From: Micropterix aruncella
Lineage: Eukaryota; Arthropoda; Insecta; Lepidoptera; Micropterigidae
Length of the DNA: 64,000 nt
Assembly: GCA_944548615.1 (NCBI GenBank)
Contig: OX155973.1
Coordinates: 62,001 to 126,000 of the forward strand
Direction: 5' to 3'
The notes beneath the pieces are model-generated. The model did not search any database. It was not told where the DNA came from and worked only from the letters and a program-made list of their open reading frames with translations. Shown one piece after another: positions 30,836 to 42,229 of the stretch. Every line of letters starts with the position of its first letter. Position 1 is the stretch's first letter. Both the position numbers and the translations under genes were made by a program.

Positions 30836-31465
30836 ACCACCACTGCGAAAAGATAGTTATTCTGTGCTAGCGCTGCGATTGACCGTTTAGTATGCGTCTG
30901 GTTCCCGGCGCTAGCGGACGTGGAATCTGCGCTTGACGCTTCGTCTACGCTGGATTTTTATTGGTCACACCCTACACAATTGACTCGGGGGTATTTTTTC
31001 GGGTGTCCGCCCATTTCGGATATTTTTCTGAGGTCTCATGTCGCCTTAAACTACAATACAATTATTTTAAAGTCAATAAAATACAATATATTAGTAGCCA
31101 TTAGGAATTCTATATTTGAGACTGCAAATGATCATGCAGCTTCCCTTTGTTACCATTCTATATCATTTCAAGGCATTACCCGACTAGAAGTTGTAATAAA
31201 ATATCAATCGGAAGTGTGCTGGCTATATAAGGGTGGCTTATACCACCAAATGTAACCGTTATGACAGCTATTTAGCCACTATTCAGCTAAAAGCCGTATA
31301 AAATGCGCCTAATCCGGTGGTATAAACGTTATATAAACGTTTATATGACTGCTATATGACCACTTCTTGTGACTAAAAGCTGTAGCGATAACGTTGCCGT
31401 GGCCGTTATATAGCCAATTTGTGCTACTCGGGAGACGTTCCTGGCTCATTGTTGAATGCAGTTAG
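30836..31465. other. No recognised gene
   Basis: An open 111-codon frame (30920-31255) has no recognisable feature. 31255-31430 contains GGTATAAACGTTATATAAAC and further GCTAAAAGC/GCTGTAG words like those at 28.9-29.1 kb. Confidence 0.35.
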
Positions 31466-32125
31466 GTTTCAATTCAGTATTCAGTATTCAGTATTCAATT
31501 TATTTATTCAGAATATACAATAAAAGCATGAATTATGAATTAAAGCTAATTATCGCATATTAGAATTCGTCAGTTTAAATGTAGATATAAAACGATAAAA
31601 GCATAAATATTAATTCGACAATAGCGTTGACTACATTCGGCTTTACACGGCAGACAAATAAAATTTAAAAAAAAATAGAGCTGAATCCATGTACATGAGT
31701 ATACATATAAAATAGATAATTATTATAAGAATATTAATAGTCATCAAGCACTAATACAAAAAATAATCACACAATAGGTAGTATCAAAACAAAATTGGAA
31801 AAAACAACATATGTATATGATCAGGTATGTTACATTACACATTCTAGTCTACATATTAAATATTAAATTCATAATATTATTATTAAACAATAAGAACTAA
31901 AATGAGGTACCTGAAAGTTACATATTAATGTTATTCCCATTTGAAGGAATTGGCATGCTCAAAAAAATCACCCAGTTTATAGAAAGCATGTGTGGATTGT
32001 AGCTTTTGTTTAATAAATCTTTTAAACGCCTTTGTTTCCATCTTTCTTGTGGAATTATTTTTGGTTCCCATTATTTTGCTCAAACTTCGCTCACAGCTTG
32101 CAAGTATCGTCGGCAATGTGTGCAA
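31466..32125 (-). pseudogene. LINE ORF2 C-terminus and 3' end with ACTGAAT tail
   Basis: The minus strand reads RKMETKAFKRFIKQKLQSTH and FYKLGDFFEHANSFKWE before the stop at 31931, a usual LINE end (FKR-L...YY-L-DF). The untranslated part follows, then GAATAAATAAATTG and three ACTGAAT units at 31470-31490. Confidence 0.65.
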
Positions 32126-33334
32126 GGCGTCTGATCCAACAGGCGCCTCAGGACTATACCCGCCACAGGGCGTGCAGCCCTGTGATTCCCTAACTGAAAG
32201 CCGGGTAAATGTGCCCGGCTCACGGGAAGCCCCACCTAACAGAGAGAATAGTGGAGGACGCCACAGGACCTGTCGATTGAAACAACGATCGGCAAGGGTG
32301 CAGTGAGAAAGTTGTGCGAATTTAAATCTTAAAATGGTTTATGGCTGCCTAATTAAAACCAAATGGTGGCTTCCAGCCTTTGAACGACGTGCTGTTTTGA
32401 TTTTGAACCTTTGACTTATTTTACAATTACGACGTTAGTATGGGAAATCATCTACAAATATAACGGCGCCACGACTTAGTACGTTTTCGTTACTGGGCGT
32501 CGGCGTCGGTCGCGCCGCAGTCGGTCGGCGCACTTCCTGGCCGAGAGAAAGTGGTGAGGAATTATATTTCATTCAACAGTCCCACGCCCAACGAAAAGGT
32601 GAAAGAAAGTGCCCTGATTCACAAATCGTTAAGGCGTCGGTCGTCGTAGTGATTGATCACGTGGGTGCCATCGAATTAAACGGCAATATATCTTCTAATG
32701 GACCCAGTCCGGACCCTGTCGTACCCCTTCTTCTTCTCCTTCTTCTTCTTCATGGGACTTTTTTGTATGCAAGACAATACGTGCCTTCTTGGACAATATC
32801 TTCCTATATAAAATTTTATATAACCATATTAATTCTGCACCCCTTTTGGCCAAAATTTTTTTTAACATTCCTCGATCTCCATCTCGTTCAAAAGATACAT
32901 ATTATATACCCTCTTTTCACACGAACTATGCCAAAAATAGCTTTTTCAGACGGTCATGTTAACATTATAATAAAGCTTCGAATGACCTCGACATATTTTC
33001 CGACACGTTGGTTAGTTTTGGGAAAAAATAGGCGATTTGTTGTTGCATTAGCTTATAGTTTAATTTGTATTTTTTTAAGTAAAACTTTTTGTTTTTTGGT
33101 TGCATTAGTTGGTTTGGTTGCTTGGTTTAATAAGTTATTAGTGTAATTTTGATTGTAATTTTCCCTTTGCTACTATTTATAATGTTTTGAAGTAATTAAT
33201 GGTAATATAGGTCTATTTGTATTATGTATTATTTTTACACAAATGTATATGACTGTTTTTACCTAAGAGAAAAAAAATGCAACGTCGTCTTTTATGAAGT
33301 CTGGCGGTCATCATTGCTATCCGCTATATCGATG
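32126..33334. other. GC-rich repeat block, then unassigned sequence
   Basis: 32130-32300 shares GGCGTGCAGCCCTG and GAAAGCCGGGTAAATG-like words with 52850-52900. 32460-32660 is CpG-rich (GGCGTCGGCGTCGGTCGCGC) and could be the 5' end of a retroelement or a decayed promoter. A CTT microsatellite lies at 32727-32751. A 165-codon frame (32649-33146) is unrecognised. Confidence 0.35.
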
Positions 33335-33715
33335 TGACACCTACAACGGGCGAACCCGCCACCACAGGAGTTTCAAACAATATGTAATCGTTTTTTCAAC
33401 CTGGAGTGGGCGTAGAGACTTAGGAACAACATAATCCACAGTCTAGCTAAGTCAACTCACTAGTGAGAAGCCAGCGCCTTACGAGAGGCACTGGGAAGTA
33501 CCCAGCGGGCCGCCTCACCCTGACTACAAGTTTTGGCCGGATTTCTCCGTCTCCCGCTCTGGCCACGGGTTCGAGGTCGCTTGTGCGGCCTCTACCTGAC
33601 GTAAGCGGTTAATCAGTTTGAATATTTTGCGGATTGAAGCGCTCGTTTCCCGCTACGGTCACTCGGGATCAGGTGGCAAACGGATCGATTTAAGACTTGA
33701 AGACGTCAAGTAGTG
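33335..33715 (-). repeat. Rep650 retroposon, 3' part
   Basis: Carries the inverse hairpin end ACGGG-CGAA-CCCGC at 33346-33359, then the AGTCTAGCTAAGTCAAC block, GGTTCGAGGTCGCTTGTG, and GATCAGGTGGCAAACGG, where it is cut. Confidence 0.78.
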
Positions 33716-33902
33716 TTTGAAGCAAACCGTCGTCTTCTCGCTCGTCTTTTTAACACGATTTTATTAGGTCGACCTGTATGTAACTATGTAATGGAATCTA
33801 AGGTACCTAATTTAACCATTTTCCAAGGATCGTAGCGTCATGAAAATTGGCAGCTGTATGTAGTTCTGATGACAATACAATAATATGGTACTGTCGAACT
33901 GA

Positions 33903-34099
33903 TCTGATGATGGAGTCGGAAGATATGAACTGGAACTTCATGATGGAACATCGTATCATAGCTGTGTTTGGACTTGTCAGAAAAGTCTTGGAATGAACGT
34001 TGACCACGATTAGGTTTCAAGGTCTGATGATGAAGCCGGAAGATAGGCACTGGCATTCCATGATGGGATATCGTATCATAGCCGTGTTTGGACTTGAAA
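33903..34099. repeat. Two-unit tandem repeat, period about 120 bp
   Basis: TCTGATGATGGAGTCGGAAG…ATCGTATCATAGCTGTGTTTG at 33903-33978 recurs at 34023-34098 with few changes. Each unit includes about 45 bp of less conserved spacer. No family is recognised. Confidence 0.8.
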
Positions 34100-34123
34100 A
34101 GCTTGTTTTTCGTGTTTTTTTAC

Positions 34124-35623
34124 ACTGTATTATTTAAGTCTTCTCATACGCGCTCGATCGGATTTAAATCACGGCGCATGGCGGGCCATTTCATCGCTTG
34201 CACACCGGCCTCCCGAACGTACCGAGAAATCTGTCGCTTCTGAGCGGCAGCGTTTGGGCGAGTATTATCTTGCAAGAGCAGGATAATTTAACTCGCTAAT
34301 TTAAATAGTTCTCTCCAATAAAACTCGCGAAACGAGACTTGAACTTATATAGAACTCAAGAACTTATCTATGTATTTCTCAGAAGTTAAAGCGCCGTTTT
34401 CTAAAAAAAAACAACTCGGTTTTTGCTACGAAAGAAAAACCCGCCCAGAACATAACGGAGCCTCCTCCATAATGCACTGTCTGTAATGTGACACATTGCG
34501 CGTATCACTCTCCTGGTCGTCGGTGCACAAGCGTACCACTGTCGGAATCATGAAGTCATTCTGCTTTGGTCGGTGATCAGTACCGCCTTTCGTTGTCCAA
34601 TGTCCAATTACGTGTTCCCTAGCAAACCGCAATCGGGCGCATGTCTTGTCAGGGAAGCTTCCCTGAATCGCTGACTAACACTCCACTCACTGACTCTTAA
34701 AAGTTGTCTAACTTCAGCTCCGCTGAGGTGGCTCTCGCTCGCCGCCGACTAAAGCCTCGACGAAGCCAGGGGCGTATCTACCGCCGTATCTGCCGTATCA
34801 ATTATACGGGCCCCCGGGCCACGGGGGGCCCCAACCTGACCTGACCTGACCTAACGACCTGAGTAGTATGTTCGAAATATTACAACCGGAGACACTCCTG
34901 TCTTCTTCAAACGAAGAGATATTAAACGCTTCCGGAAAACTGTCGGCTAAATACAGTAAAGACATCTCAGTTATTCTTTATGACCAATTAAAAGCTCTAA
35001 AAACATGCTTAAAATCTGAAATTCAAAAATTCATTCCATTAAGGAACTCATTGAATTATTGCTGATAAAATTCAGCAGTCTGGCATCCAGTTTTCCGGAG
35101 GTAATAACAGCATGCTTTTTATTTTTGACTCTTCCAGTTACAGTTTTTCAAAATTAAAACTGATGAAAATTACCTAAGAACTTCGATGGGACATGAACGC
35201 ATGTCAGAGCTGTCACTATTGTCCATAGAGGCAGAATCTTTAGAATAACTAAAGTCATCATCAGCTATAAATGATTTAATAAATCAGTTTGCCGAAAAAA
35301 AGGCAAGGAGAGTGTATATTTAATTTGAATTGTTTGTAAAAATTTTGGAAAAAGTGACAGATAGATAATTATGATGAATAAATACTTCTTTCAATTTTGG
35401 GCCAAAACATTTTTTTTTTTGTGAGAAATCTTTACACTGCCTAATGGCCCCCGCCAAGGCACGCTACACCACTGGACGAAGCCCACACAGTCTATGGATA
35501 ACGACGGTATACTCTCTGGATAGTGGAACGGTTCATAGCCAGAGTTCTTGCTGCTACACCTTGACTTTGCAGTAAGTCAAGTAAAGTCACAATTTGGACA
35601 AGTTCTGCTTCGGTCGGAGCCAT
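34124..35623 (-). pseudogene. Tc1-like transposase gene, split by a hAT
   Basis: The start lies at 35623 (MAPTEAELVQIVTLLDLLQS) followed by ARTLAMNRSTIQRVYRRY, the first helix-turn-helix. The gene resumes at 34758 beyond the hAT with HLSGAEVRQLLRVSEWSVSQ, RLRFAREHV, then AQCVTLQTVHYGGGSVMFWA (around the second Asp region), QDNTRPNAA and MRRDLNPIERV, the end of the DDE/D domain. Frame shifts and a stop after IERV disable it. The fold and order are those of Tc1/mariner-superfamily transposases of about 340 residues. Confidence 0.88.
34767..35474 (+). mobile_element. hAT-type element inside the Tc1 gene
   Basis: Ends CAGGGGCGTATCTACC and the inverse of CAGTGGTGTAGCGTGCC, with the 8-bp GACGAAGC at 34759-34766 and 35475-35482. 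A 65-codon frame (34868-35065) begins MFEILQPETLLSSSNEEILN; further on remnants read RTSMGHERMSELSLLSIEAE before a stop. This is the same family as 18027-19142, in the opposite orientation and without the MITE. AACCTGACCTGACCTGACCT lies near the 5' end in both. Confidence 0.93.
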
Positions 35624-35900
35624 ATTCCAATTGTCCTTGATCGTCGTCTCGTTGTAGCGTTGTAGCGTCGCGTCGTAGTGTAACGTTTGAAAGCTCAAAC
35701 TAAACTGAATTAAAATAAATCATGATTTTGCATCTCTAAAACCTTCAATGCGAAATGTTTTTTTACCTGCGTTAATAATGATTTACCACCAGGTATATTA
35801 TTAGGCACTTAAGTGCACTTCTGAAATGTTGCAAATGTTTAGAGAGTAGTTAAGAAACGTATTAAACTTTTTGCAGTACAATTTTATGACTGGACTACTT
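35624..35900. other. 5' flank of the Tc1-like gene
   Basis: AT-rich. TTTACCACCAGGTATA at 35785-35800 may be the element's terminal repeat. The last bases hold the left duplication of the next Rep650 copy. Confidence 0.4.
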
Positions 35901-36574
35901 GGGTTGTCGACTACAGCGGGCGAGCCCGTCACCTCAGGAAGTTTAGTGGTAACGATTAGTCGTTCTATCTCCCTGGAGTGAGCGTAGAAGACTTGAGGAC
36001 GAAACAGTCCACCATCTAGCTACGTCACAAGCCCGTAAGAGGCCAACGCCTTAACCGCGAGACAGCCAGGAGTGTTACCCGGCGGGCCTACACTCACGCT
36101 CTTACTTCCAATTGTGACCAGATTACTCCAGTCTCTCGATTGGTTACGAGTTCGAGGTCGCTTGCGCGGTCCTCTCCCTTACGAAGCGGTGAAACGGCGT
36201 TTACCGAATCTATCGCGGACCACAGCATCCTTTGCCCGGCTGTTCAACCAGGATCGGGTTGCCGATGGTCGTTTCAAGAGCAGTCGCCGTAAGGTCCGCA
36301 ACCACCCCCGCTCTATAGGAAACAGTACTGCTTCCAGATTCCCCCGACTGTTAGTCAGAGTGCACAGTCGATTGGCTTACGCCGCACGGTGCGCAGACCG
36401 TCCAGGAGCGCCAGAAGGTTGATTCCCAGGGGAAACTAACCATAAGGCCAGAGTCCTATCCAGGCTCGCACTTCATGGGTGGAGGCCGTCGGATAGGCGT
36501 TGACCCGTGAGTGTGACCAACCCTGAACAGAATGGGTCTTCGTGGCCAACTCAGCAAGGGCCCATTAACTCCCA
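35901..36574 (-). repeat. Rep650 retroposon, full length
   Basis: Bounded by TTTATGACTGGACTACT (35883-35899) and TTTATGACTGAACTATT (36575-36591), a 17-bp duplication with two later changes. The hairpin is at 35916-35929 (inverse ACGGG-CTCG-CCCGC). The 5' end is the inverse of GGGAGTTAATGGGCCCTTGC. At 674 bp it is close to the two other full copies. Confidence 0.88.
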
Positions 36575-36676
36575 TTTATGACTGAACTATTCAAAACTTG
36601 CAATTTTGCAGATGGTCCGTTTTATTTGCACTCCACTTTATGTACTGGCATTATATATTAAGCATAGCACGGCCCG

Positions 36677-37615
36677 GTTGCATAGTGGTTAGGCTGCCTG
36701 ATTTTACATTGTAAGGTCCCGGTTTCGATTCCCGGCTAGGCCGCCATTTTCTGTTGGGATCAAATTAACGCAATCGCATTTACATTTTGTCGATCGAATG
36801 CAATAACAAGATACACACTTAGACACATCTTACACGCACATATACATATAAACCCTTCATATTAGGGTTGGTTTTAAGAGATTGTCGTAAGACAATCTCT
36901 TAAAACGCATACGTTCATTCACTGCTAACGTACGGCGCGGAGTTATGGGGGCGAGCAGCCGACAGGCAGAGGGCTTTCGTTATGCAGAAGCGTGCAGTCC
37001 GCACAATAGCGCGTGTGGCGCTTAATACGCCAGCCAGGCCTCTGTTTAGAGATCTCTGCATCATGACGCTGCCGTCCATTTATATAATGGAAGTAGCGCT
37101 GTTCGTTCTCAGAAATCTAGCCGATTTTAAATTGAATGGTGTGCATCATCACTATCCAACAAGATCCCGTAGCATGCTACGTTCGGTAAGTCATGCATTA
37201 TCCAAGTCGGAGAGGCTAGCCTATATCGCCGGCCCAGCGGTTTACAACAAACTCAGCGAGCACATTAGGCAGGCGCAATCTCTTGACGTGTTTAAGAGAC
37301 GCCTTAAGAGATACCTTACAGATAATACGTTTTAATCACTGGAGGAATATTACTCGAGTGAAGTCTAAAAGTATTTAATGATCTCTTTGCATATTGTCTT
37401 GTATTTGTTCTTTTTACATTATTCTTGTGTTTTTTTGTCTTCGTTTCGTTTTGTTTATTTTATCTTTTCTTTACGATAAAAAAAATGTTTGTTTGCTAAT
37501 ATGTATGAATGTTTGCTAATCTGTATCTGACTTGTATACCAGTATACTAATAAAATGAATATGAATATGAATAATACACCCGCCCATTGTGAAATTTCAC
37601 AATAAAGAGTAGATA
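36677..37615 (+). repeat. tRNA-derived SINE, split by a LINE
   Basis: Head 36677-36750 with A box TTGCATAGTGGTTAGG and B box GGTTTCGATTCCCGG (one extra T), body to about 36893 (GTCGATCGAATGCAATAACA), then a gap filled by a LINE. The SINE tail (CGCCCATTGTGAAATTTCAC, AATAAAGAGTAGA) returns at 37566-37612. It is the only copy here whose head reads on the plus strand. Confidence 0.88.
36894..37565 (+). pseudogene. LINE ORF2 C-terminus nested in the SINE
   Basis: Frame open from about 36913: SLLTYGAELWGRAADRQRAF, MQKRAVRTIARV, MEVALFVLRNLADF, HHYPTRSRSMLR and AGPAVYNKLSEHIRQA, ending RRLKRYLTDNTF before TAA at 37333-37335. This is the standard end of a Jockey/CR1 ORF2. The 3' tail is AATATG-type units at 37554-37564. 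A perfect 16-bp palindrome around 36879-36914 (GTTTTAAGAGATTGTC-GTAA-inverse) marks its 5' junction. Confidence 0.85.
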
Positions 37616-38144
37616 ACAAAAAAACTGTACAGCTATATATTAATAATTTGTAATAAATACACTCAAAATATTGGCGATCAAACTGAAGATCACGTGACGG
37701 AAAGACCATAGAATAACTTCATTGTTATATGATGAATCCTTTTCATATCGTGCACCCACAGATGTCCTGTCAGATATGCTATTTCTTATCTTAATAAGCA
37801 CCTACCTGCTTTGTTAAATCCAAAGGTGTCAAGATAACCCGCGCATATATTAAATAAGATAAAGAAATTATTGTATTTGTTAAATTTTCAAGTATTGCTG
37901 AAGTGTATTTCTTATCCCTGCTTCTCTATCAGTATGAAATAATAATGATCTGCTAGTTCAGGACTAAAGGTGTTGTAAAAACAACTCGATACTTCTATCT
38001 ATTGAATTAGTAAAATTGTATAATAGACAAAAAAAAAATTGTTAGTAATCTTTATATATAAAACAAAGTCGGGTTAAATTGTACTATGGTATTGAGCTGA
38101 TGGTACTCTGCAGTTTTGCCGCTATGGGTCAATATCTCGTTCAC
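37616..38144. other. AT-rich, no recognised gene
   Basis: Nothing coding. CTTTATATATAAAACAAAGT at 38050 resembles a Helitron 5' end, but no 3' end follows. Confidence 0.3.
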
Positions 38145-38580
38145 GGTAGGTACAGCTCCTATCCAGTAGCCTCCTCGAATAAGGTTTTACCCCAGGAAGG
38201 ACTTTGTGTCCCAGGCTTTCACGCTAGAGGGATTGAACCTCGGGCGCTACTGGGTGGTGTGCGCACCGTGTGGCGTCAGGCGATTTCCAGCAGACTGTCA
38301 GCTAATCCACTGTTGCACTCCGGCTAATAACTGGAGGAGTCAGGGAACGATATGCGGTTTTCTAAGCAACGGAAGTGTACGAAATTACTATTCGGCTATG
38401 GTCCTGAGTTCAGAGCCAGGAAATAAATTTCATGGTCCGAGATAGATTCAAACTGAATCACCGCTGAACATACAACAGGTAGAGGACCGCGCAAGCGACC
38501 TTGAACCTACAACCAATCGGGAGGACGGAGAAATCCGGCCATAACTGGTAGCGAGGGTACGAGGCTGCCCGCTGGATAAA
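38145..38580 (+). repeat. Rep650 retroposon, diverged subfamily
   Basis: Shares GGGATTGAACCTCGGGCGCT, the GCACCGTGTGGCGTCAGGCG block, AACTGGAGGAGTCAGGGAAC and ACCGCGCAAGCGACCTTGAA, in sense orientation. The hairpin end is missing. Confidence 0.72.
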
Positions 38581-39070
38581 CCACCCGGCGTCTGCTGTTA
38601 AGGAATTGGACTCTCGTGAGGAGTTGGACGAGAGCTTTTTTAAATTGGTTCTGGCGGAGTTTGAAATTAGACGATACAATTATGTTCTAGTTTACAATAC
38701 TAATGTCGTCACTAAAGCAATCGAGTTGAAAAATTTAAAAGAGGAAGAGCGAGCAGGTAGCGGATGCAACGGACAAAGTGTGAAGAAATGTTTTCGTGTT
38801 TGTTTCGTTGTCGGTCGCGACGTGTCGCATATCGTACCAGTCAACAACTTCCTCGACTATTCAATGAACTAAATTACAATATCGTTAGCCTGTCAACATG
38901 AAAAGATCACCCTTAAGTTTAAGCGGAAGCCCGGGATGTTTTGAACACCAGGATATATTGGACTGCGCGCTGTACATACAAGTGGGTGGTCATCTAATTA
39001 GGACAAACATGAAATTTCGGTACTAATTAGCATTTTTAAATATTTCTAATCCTTCAAACTACAATACTTT
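38581..39070 (+). other. Unrecognised frame and flank
   Basis: An 88-codon frame at 38606-38872 reads REELDESFFKLVLAEFEIRR and FRVCFVVGRDVSHIVPVNNF. Composition looks protein-like, but no family is recognised and there is no start or splice support. Confidence 0.25.
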
Positions 39071-39084
39071 CTGAGGTCCATATT

Positions 39085-41192
39085 AGGAGCTAATGGGCAC
39101 TTGCTGAGTTGGCCACTATCCGTGGCCCATCCGGCGGCCTTCACGCATGAAGTGCGAGTCCGGGTAGGACTCTGGCCTTAGGGCTAGTTTCCCCTAAGAG
39201 TCAACCATCTGGACGGACCGTGCGGCGTAAGCCAATCGATTATGAATTCTGACTAACAGTCGGGGGAGTCTGAAAGTAGTACTGTTTTGCTTTTGAAACG
39301 ACCATCGGCTACCCGATCCCGGGTGAACAGTCTGGCAAAGGACGCCGTGGTCCGCGATAGATTCGGTTTACACCGTTTCACCGCTTTATTTGTTTATTTA
39401 TTTATTTGTTTATTTCATAACAAATCAACATTACAGTTTATACCAATGCGTTGATATGCAATATACACATAAATATAAAAAAAAATAGAATTCTTACAAC
39501 TACATACATAACATGTTTAAATAAGCGTTAAATACAAATACAGCCATTAAGAATAGAAATGCTTACAAACTTAGTACATAAAGAGTGAAAACAGTTTATA
39601 TTATTCTGACATAAACAAGTAGCGCAATGCCCACACCTTGAAGAGATGCGGGCTCGCTGTAAAAATATCAAAGTCTGGCGCTGTCGAACATAGCGCATTT
39701 ATGTGCCGCAAAGCTCCTGTAAGCAGACTCCATCGACTTAGGTTGGTGCGCGAGGACGGCTCCGCAAATAGATTATGAGTGCGAGCACGATTATAATTGT
39801 CCGGGACAAAGAGACAAACCTTCGCTAGCATGCTAGGATTATCAACTCTTCCCCTAATCAGCTTGAAAACATAGGCCATGGCGAGCATTTCTCTACGCAA
39901 CTTAAGAGAGTTATAGCCCACCATGCCTATATAGTAGAAAACTAGTAGGGTATAATATATAAGTACGGATAATATCCGTACTGCTTAAAATATATAAAGC
40001 GTAAGAAACATTTTTGATTTTTTTCCAACATAGTGATATAATGATCCTGATGTGGATTCCATATAACTGCATTCGTTTCCAATCTGCTTCTCACAATTGA
40101 ATTATACAATGTATGCATAACCCGTACATTGTGAAAATGCTTTAGGTTGCGAATAACAAACCCTAGTAGCTTAAAAGAGGATTTGGACAAATTAGCAATG
40201 TGCTCCTTGAACGTAAGCTGGGAATCAAAGAGAACTCCTAGATCCTTTACCTTCTCAACCCTAGTTAGCACCTCATCAGTGATGGAGTAATCATACATCA
40301 GAGGTGCGGTCGATCTAGTATATGTCATCACTGAACATTTGGATATATTGAATGAGAGATTTTTATTCTGGCTCCAAGCCCAGACGGCATCAATATCACG
40401 CTGGAAAAGCTTGCAGGCCTCAGCAGTTCCAGTGGACATGTACAATTTTATATCGTCGGCAAACATTAAACATTTTGCTGACACGATTACTTTACTTAGA
40501 TCGTTAACAAAGAGATTGAACAGCAAAGGGCCGAGGTTTGATCCCTGACTCACGCCAAAGCAGGTGTGGTACACCTTAGAATCAAAAAGTCCAAGTTTCA
40601 CATACTGCTGCCTATCTCTCAAGTAATCAGCAAAAAACTCAGCAGCTTACTCGAGAAACCTGTAGCAGCTAGTACTTTGAGTAAGACATCATTGTCCACT
40701 CTGTCGAAAGCCTTTTTGAAATCCAGATACACCACATCTACCTGGCTTCCTGGTTTAGTGTCCAGCTCATTTGCCACATAATAAGTAAAGACGGAAAGGT
40801 TGGTAGTGGTGGACCGATTGGGGCGAAACCCGTGCTCGGCGTCCGACAGCCTTCCACACACTTGGGTGTAAATATCCCGGTGGAGTATTGTCTCAAATAG
40901 TTTAGGGAAGGAGTGAGGGAGAGGACCGCACAAGCGACCTCGAAATCGTAACCAGTCGAGAGACCGGAGTAATCTGGTCGCAATTGGAAGTAATGGCGTG
41001 AGTGTAAGCTCGCTGGATAACATACTTGGTTATCTCGCGGATAAGGCGTTGGCCTCTTTCGGGCATGTGGCGGAGCTTGACGGTGGACTGTTTTGTCCAA
41101 GTCTTCTGCGTTCTCTTCACGGGAGATAGAACGACCAATCGTTAAAACTTCCTGAGGTGACGGATTCGCCCGTTGTAGTTGACAGCTCTATT
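39085..41192 (+). repeat. Rep650 retroposon, full, interrupted by a LINE
   Basis: The copy's own parts are 39085-39384 and 40912-41192. They join at the conserved TTCACCGCTTCGTAAGGGAG site of other copies, where the LINE is inserted. TGAGGTCCATATT flanks it at 39072-39084 and 41193-41205. The hairpin ACGGATTCGCCCGT is at 41160-41173. Confidence 0.88.
39385..40911 (-). pseudogene. Jockey-type LINE, RT domain to 3' end
   Basis: Read from right to left: FPKLFETILHRDIY, DAEHGFRPNRSTTTNLSVFT, VDVVYLDFKKAFDRVDNDVL (RT motif with the first catalytic Asp), then a one-base slip in a T-run at about 40625, GVSQGSNLGPLLFNLFVNDL, KCLMFADDIKLYM (FADD box), NLSFNISKCSVMTYT, KDLGVLFDSQLTFKEHI, and in a further frame YNSLKLRREMLAMAYVFKLI. 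ORF2 lacks its endonuclease because of 5' truncation. The 3' tail is AATAAATAAATAAAC at 39390-39415. Two frameshifts; otherwise this is the best-preserved RT domain of the window. Confidence 0.92.
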
Positions 41193-41205
41193 TGAGGTCC
41201 ATATT

Positions 41206-41728
41206 GAAGCTAATGGGCCTAGTGCAGTAAGGGCATTATGACCCATGTGTAAGGGTCACTCAGAAACGCGAGCCCGGTGGACTCTGTGACTGCGTGCCAG
41301 GCGTCAGCTAATTGACTGCATTCCGACTGATAACCGGGGGAGTCTGGAAACGGCTTTGCTTCCTATGGAGTGGGGGTGGTTGTTAACCTTACGGCAACCG
41401 CTATTGAAACGACCAATCGGCTACCCGATATCGGGTGAACAGTCGGGCAAAGGACGCCGTGGTCAGCGATAGATTCGGTAAATACCGAATCACCGCTCTC
41501 CCGTAACCAGTCGGGAAACCGGAGAAATCTGTCCCAAACTGGAAGTAAGGGCGCAAGGTCGGCCCGGGTGGGCTTCTTACGGGCGAGTGGCGTAACTACA
41601 CAGTGGACTGTTTCGTCCCTAAGTCTTCTACGCTCACCTCATGGGAGACAGAACGATCACTATCGTTCTGTCTCCCATGAGGTGACTTCCTGAGGTGACG
41701 GGTTCGCCCGTTGTAGTTGACAACCCTA
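41206..41728 (+). repeat. Rep650 retroposon, tandem to the previous copy
   Basis: Begins GAAGCTAATGGGCCTAGTGC directly after the right-hand duplication of the previous copy and ends with hairpin ACGGG-TTCG-CCCGT at 41698-41711 plus TTGTAGTTGACAACCC. It also contains a 20-bp palindrome around 41640-41687 (CTCATGGGAGACAGAACGAT and its inverse). Confidence 0.85.
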
Positions 41729-41830
41729 GTTGTCTCAAGTCTCTGTGTTCATCTTACGGTTAAAAAAAAACGGTTATACATCGTTATACCTTTCTAGGGT
41801 CACAGGTTCGCCGGTAGTAGTTGACGACTC

Positions 41831-42229
41831 TCAATGCGCAATAAAGCTATAATTAATAAACCATAAACAAAACTGCTTATGGGTAATTAAAACAGCTTTT
41901 CTGGATGGCGCAAGACCGACAAAAGTATTCAGAGCTAACGGCCATTCTCCAGTAATGGAGAAGAGGCACTTCGAGAAGAAGAAAGCAAAACTGTCTTCTT
42001 CATAAATATTTCTATCTTGATTGTGAACATTATCAGCCAGCGATATGTTGGGCATTCAAGAGCAAACGGCCAACCACCAACTTTCTACGGTATAATCGCG
42101 GAGAAATAACATTAATTGGCCTGAGCAACGCATTTCAGCGTCACGCTCGACTGATAGCCAACACTCATGCTTATGACATTTATAACAATCATGTTAATCC
42201 ACGCACGCCAAATACTGAACGCTGCCTCC
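41831..42229 (-). other. Unrecognised minus-strand frame
   Basis: A 74-codon frame (42055-41831) reads RNIYEEDSFAFFFSKCLFSI then TGEWPLALNTFVGLAPSR and ends WFINYSFIAH. The G-x-WPL phrase recalls the N-terminus of insect odorant receptors, but this is a resemblance of a few residues only. No splice sites fit well. Confidence 0.25.

Noticed and set aside
32649..33146. A 165-codon membrane-like protein
   Set aside because: The Leu run comes from a CTT microsatellite and the rest has no conserved pattern.
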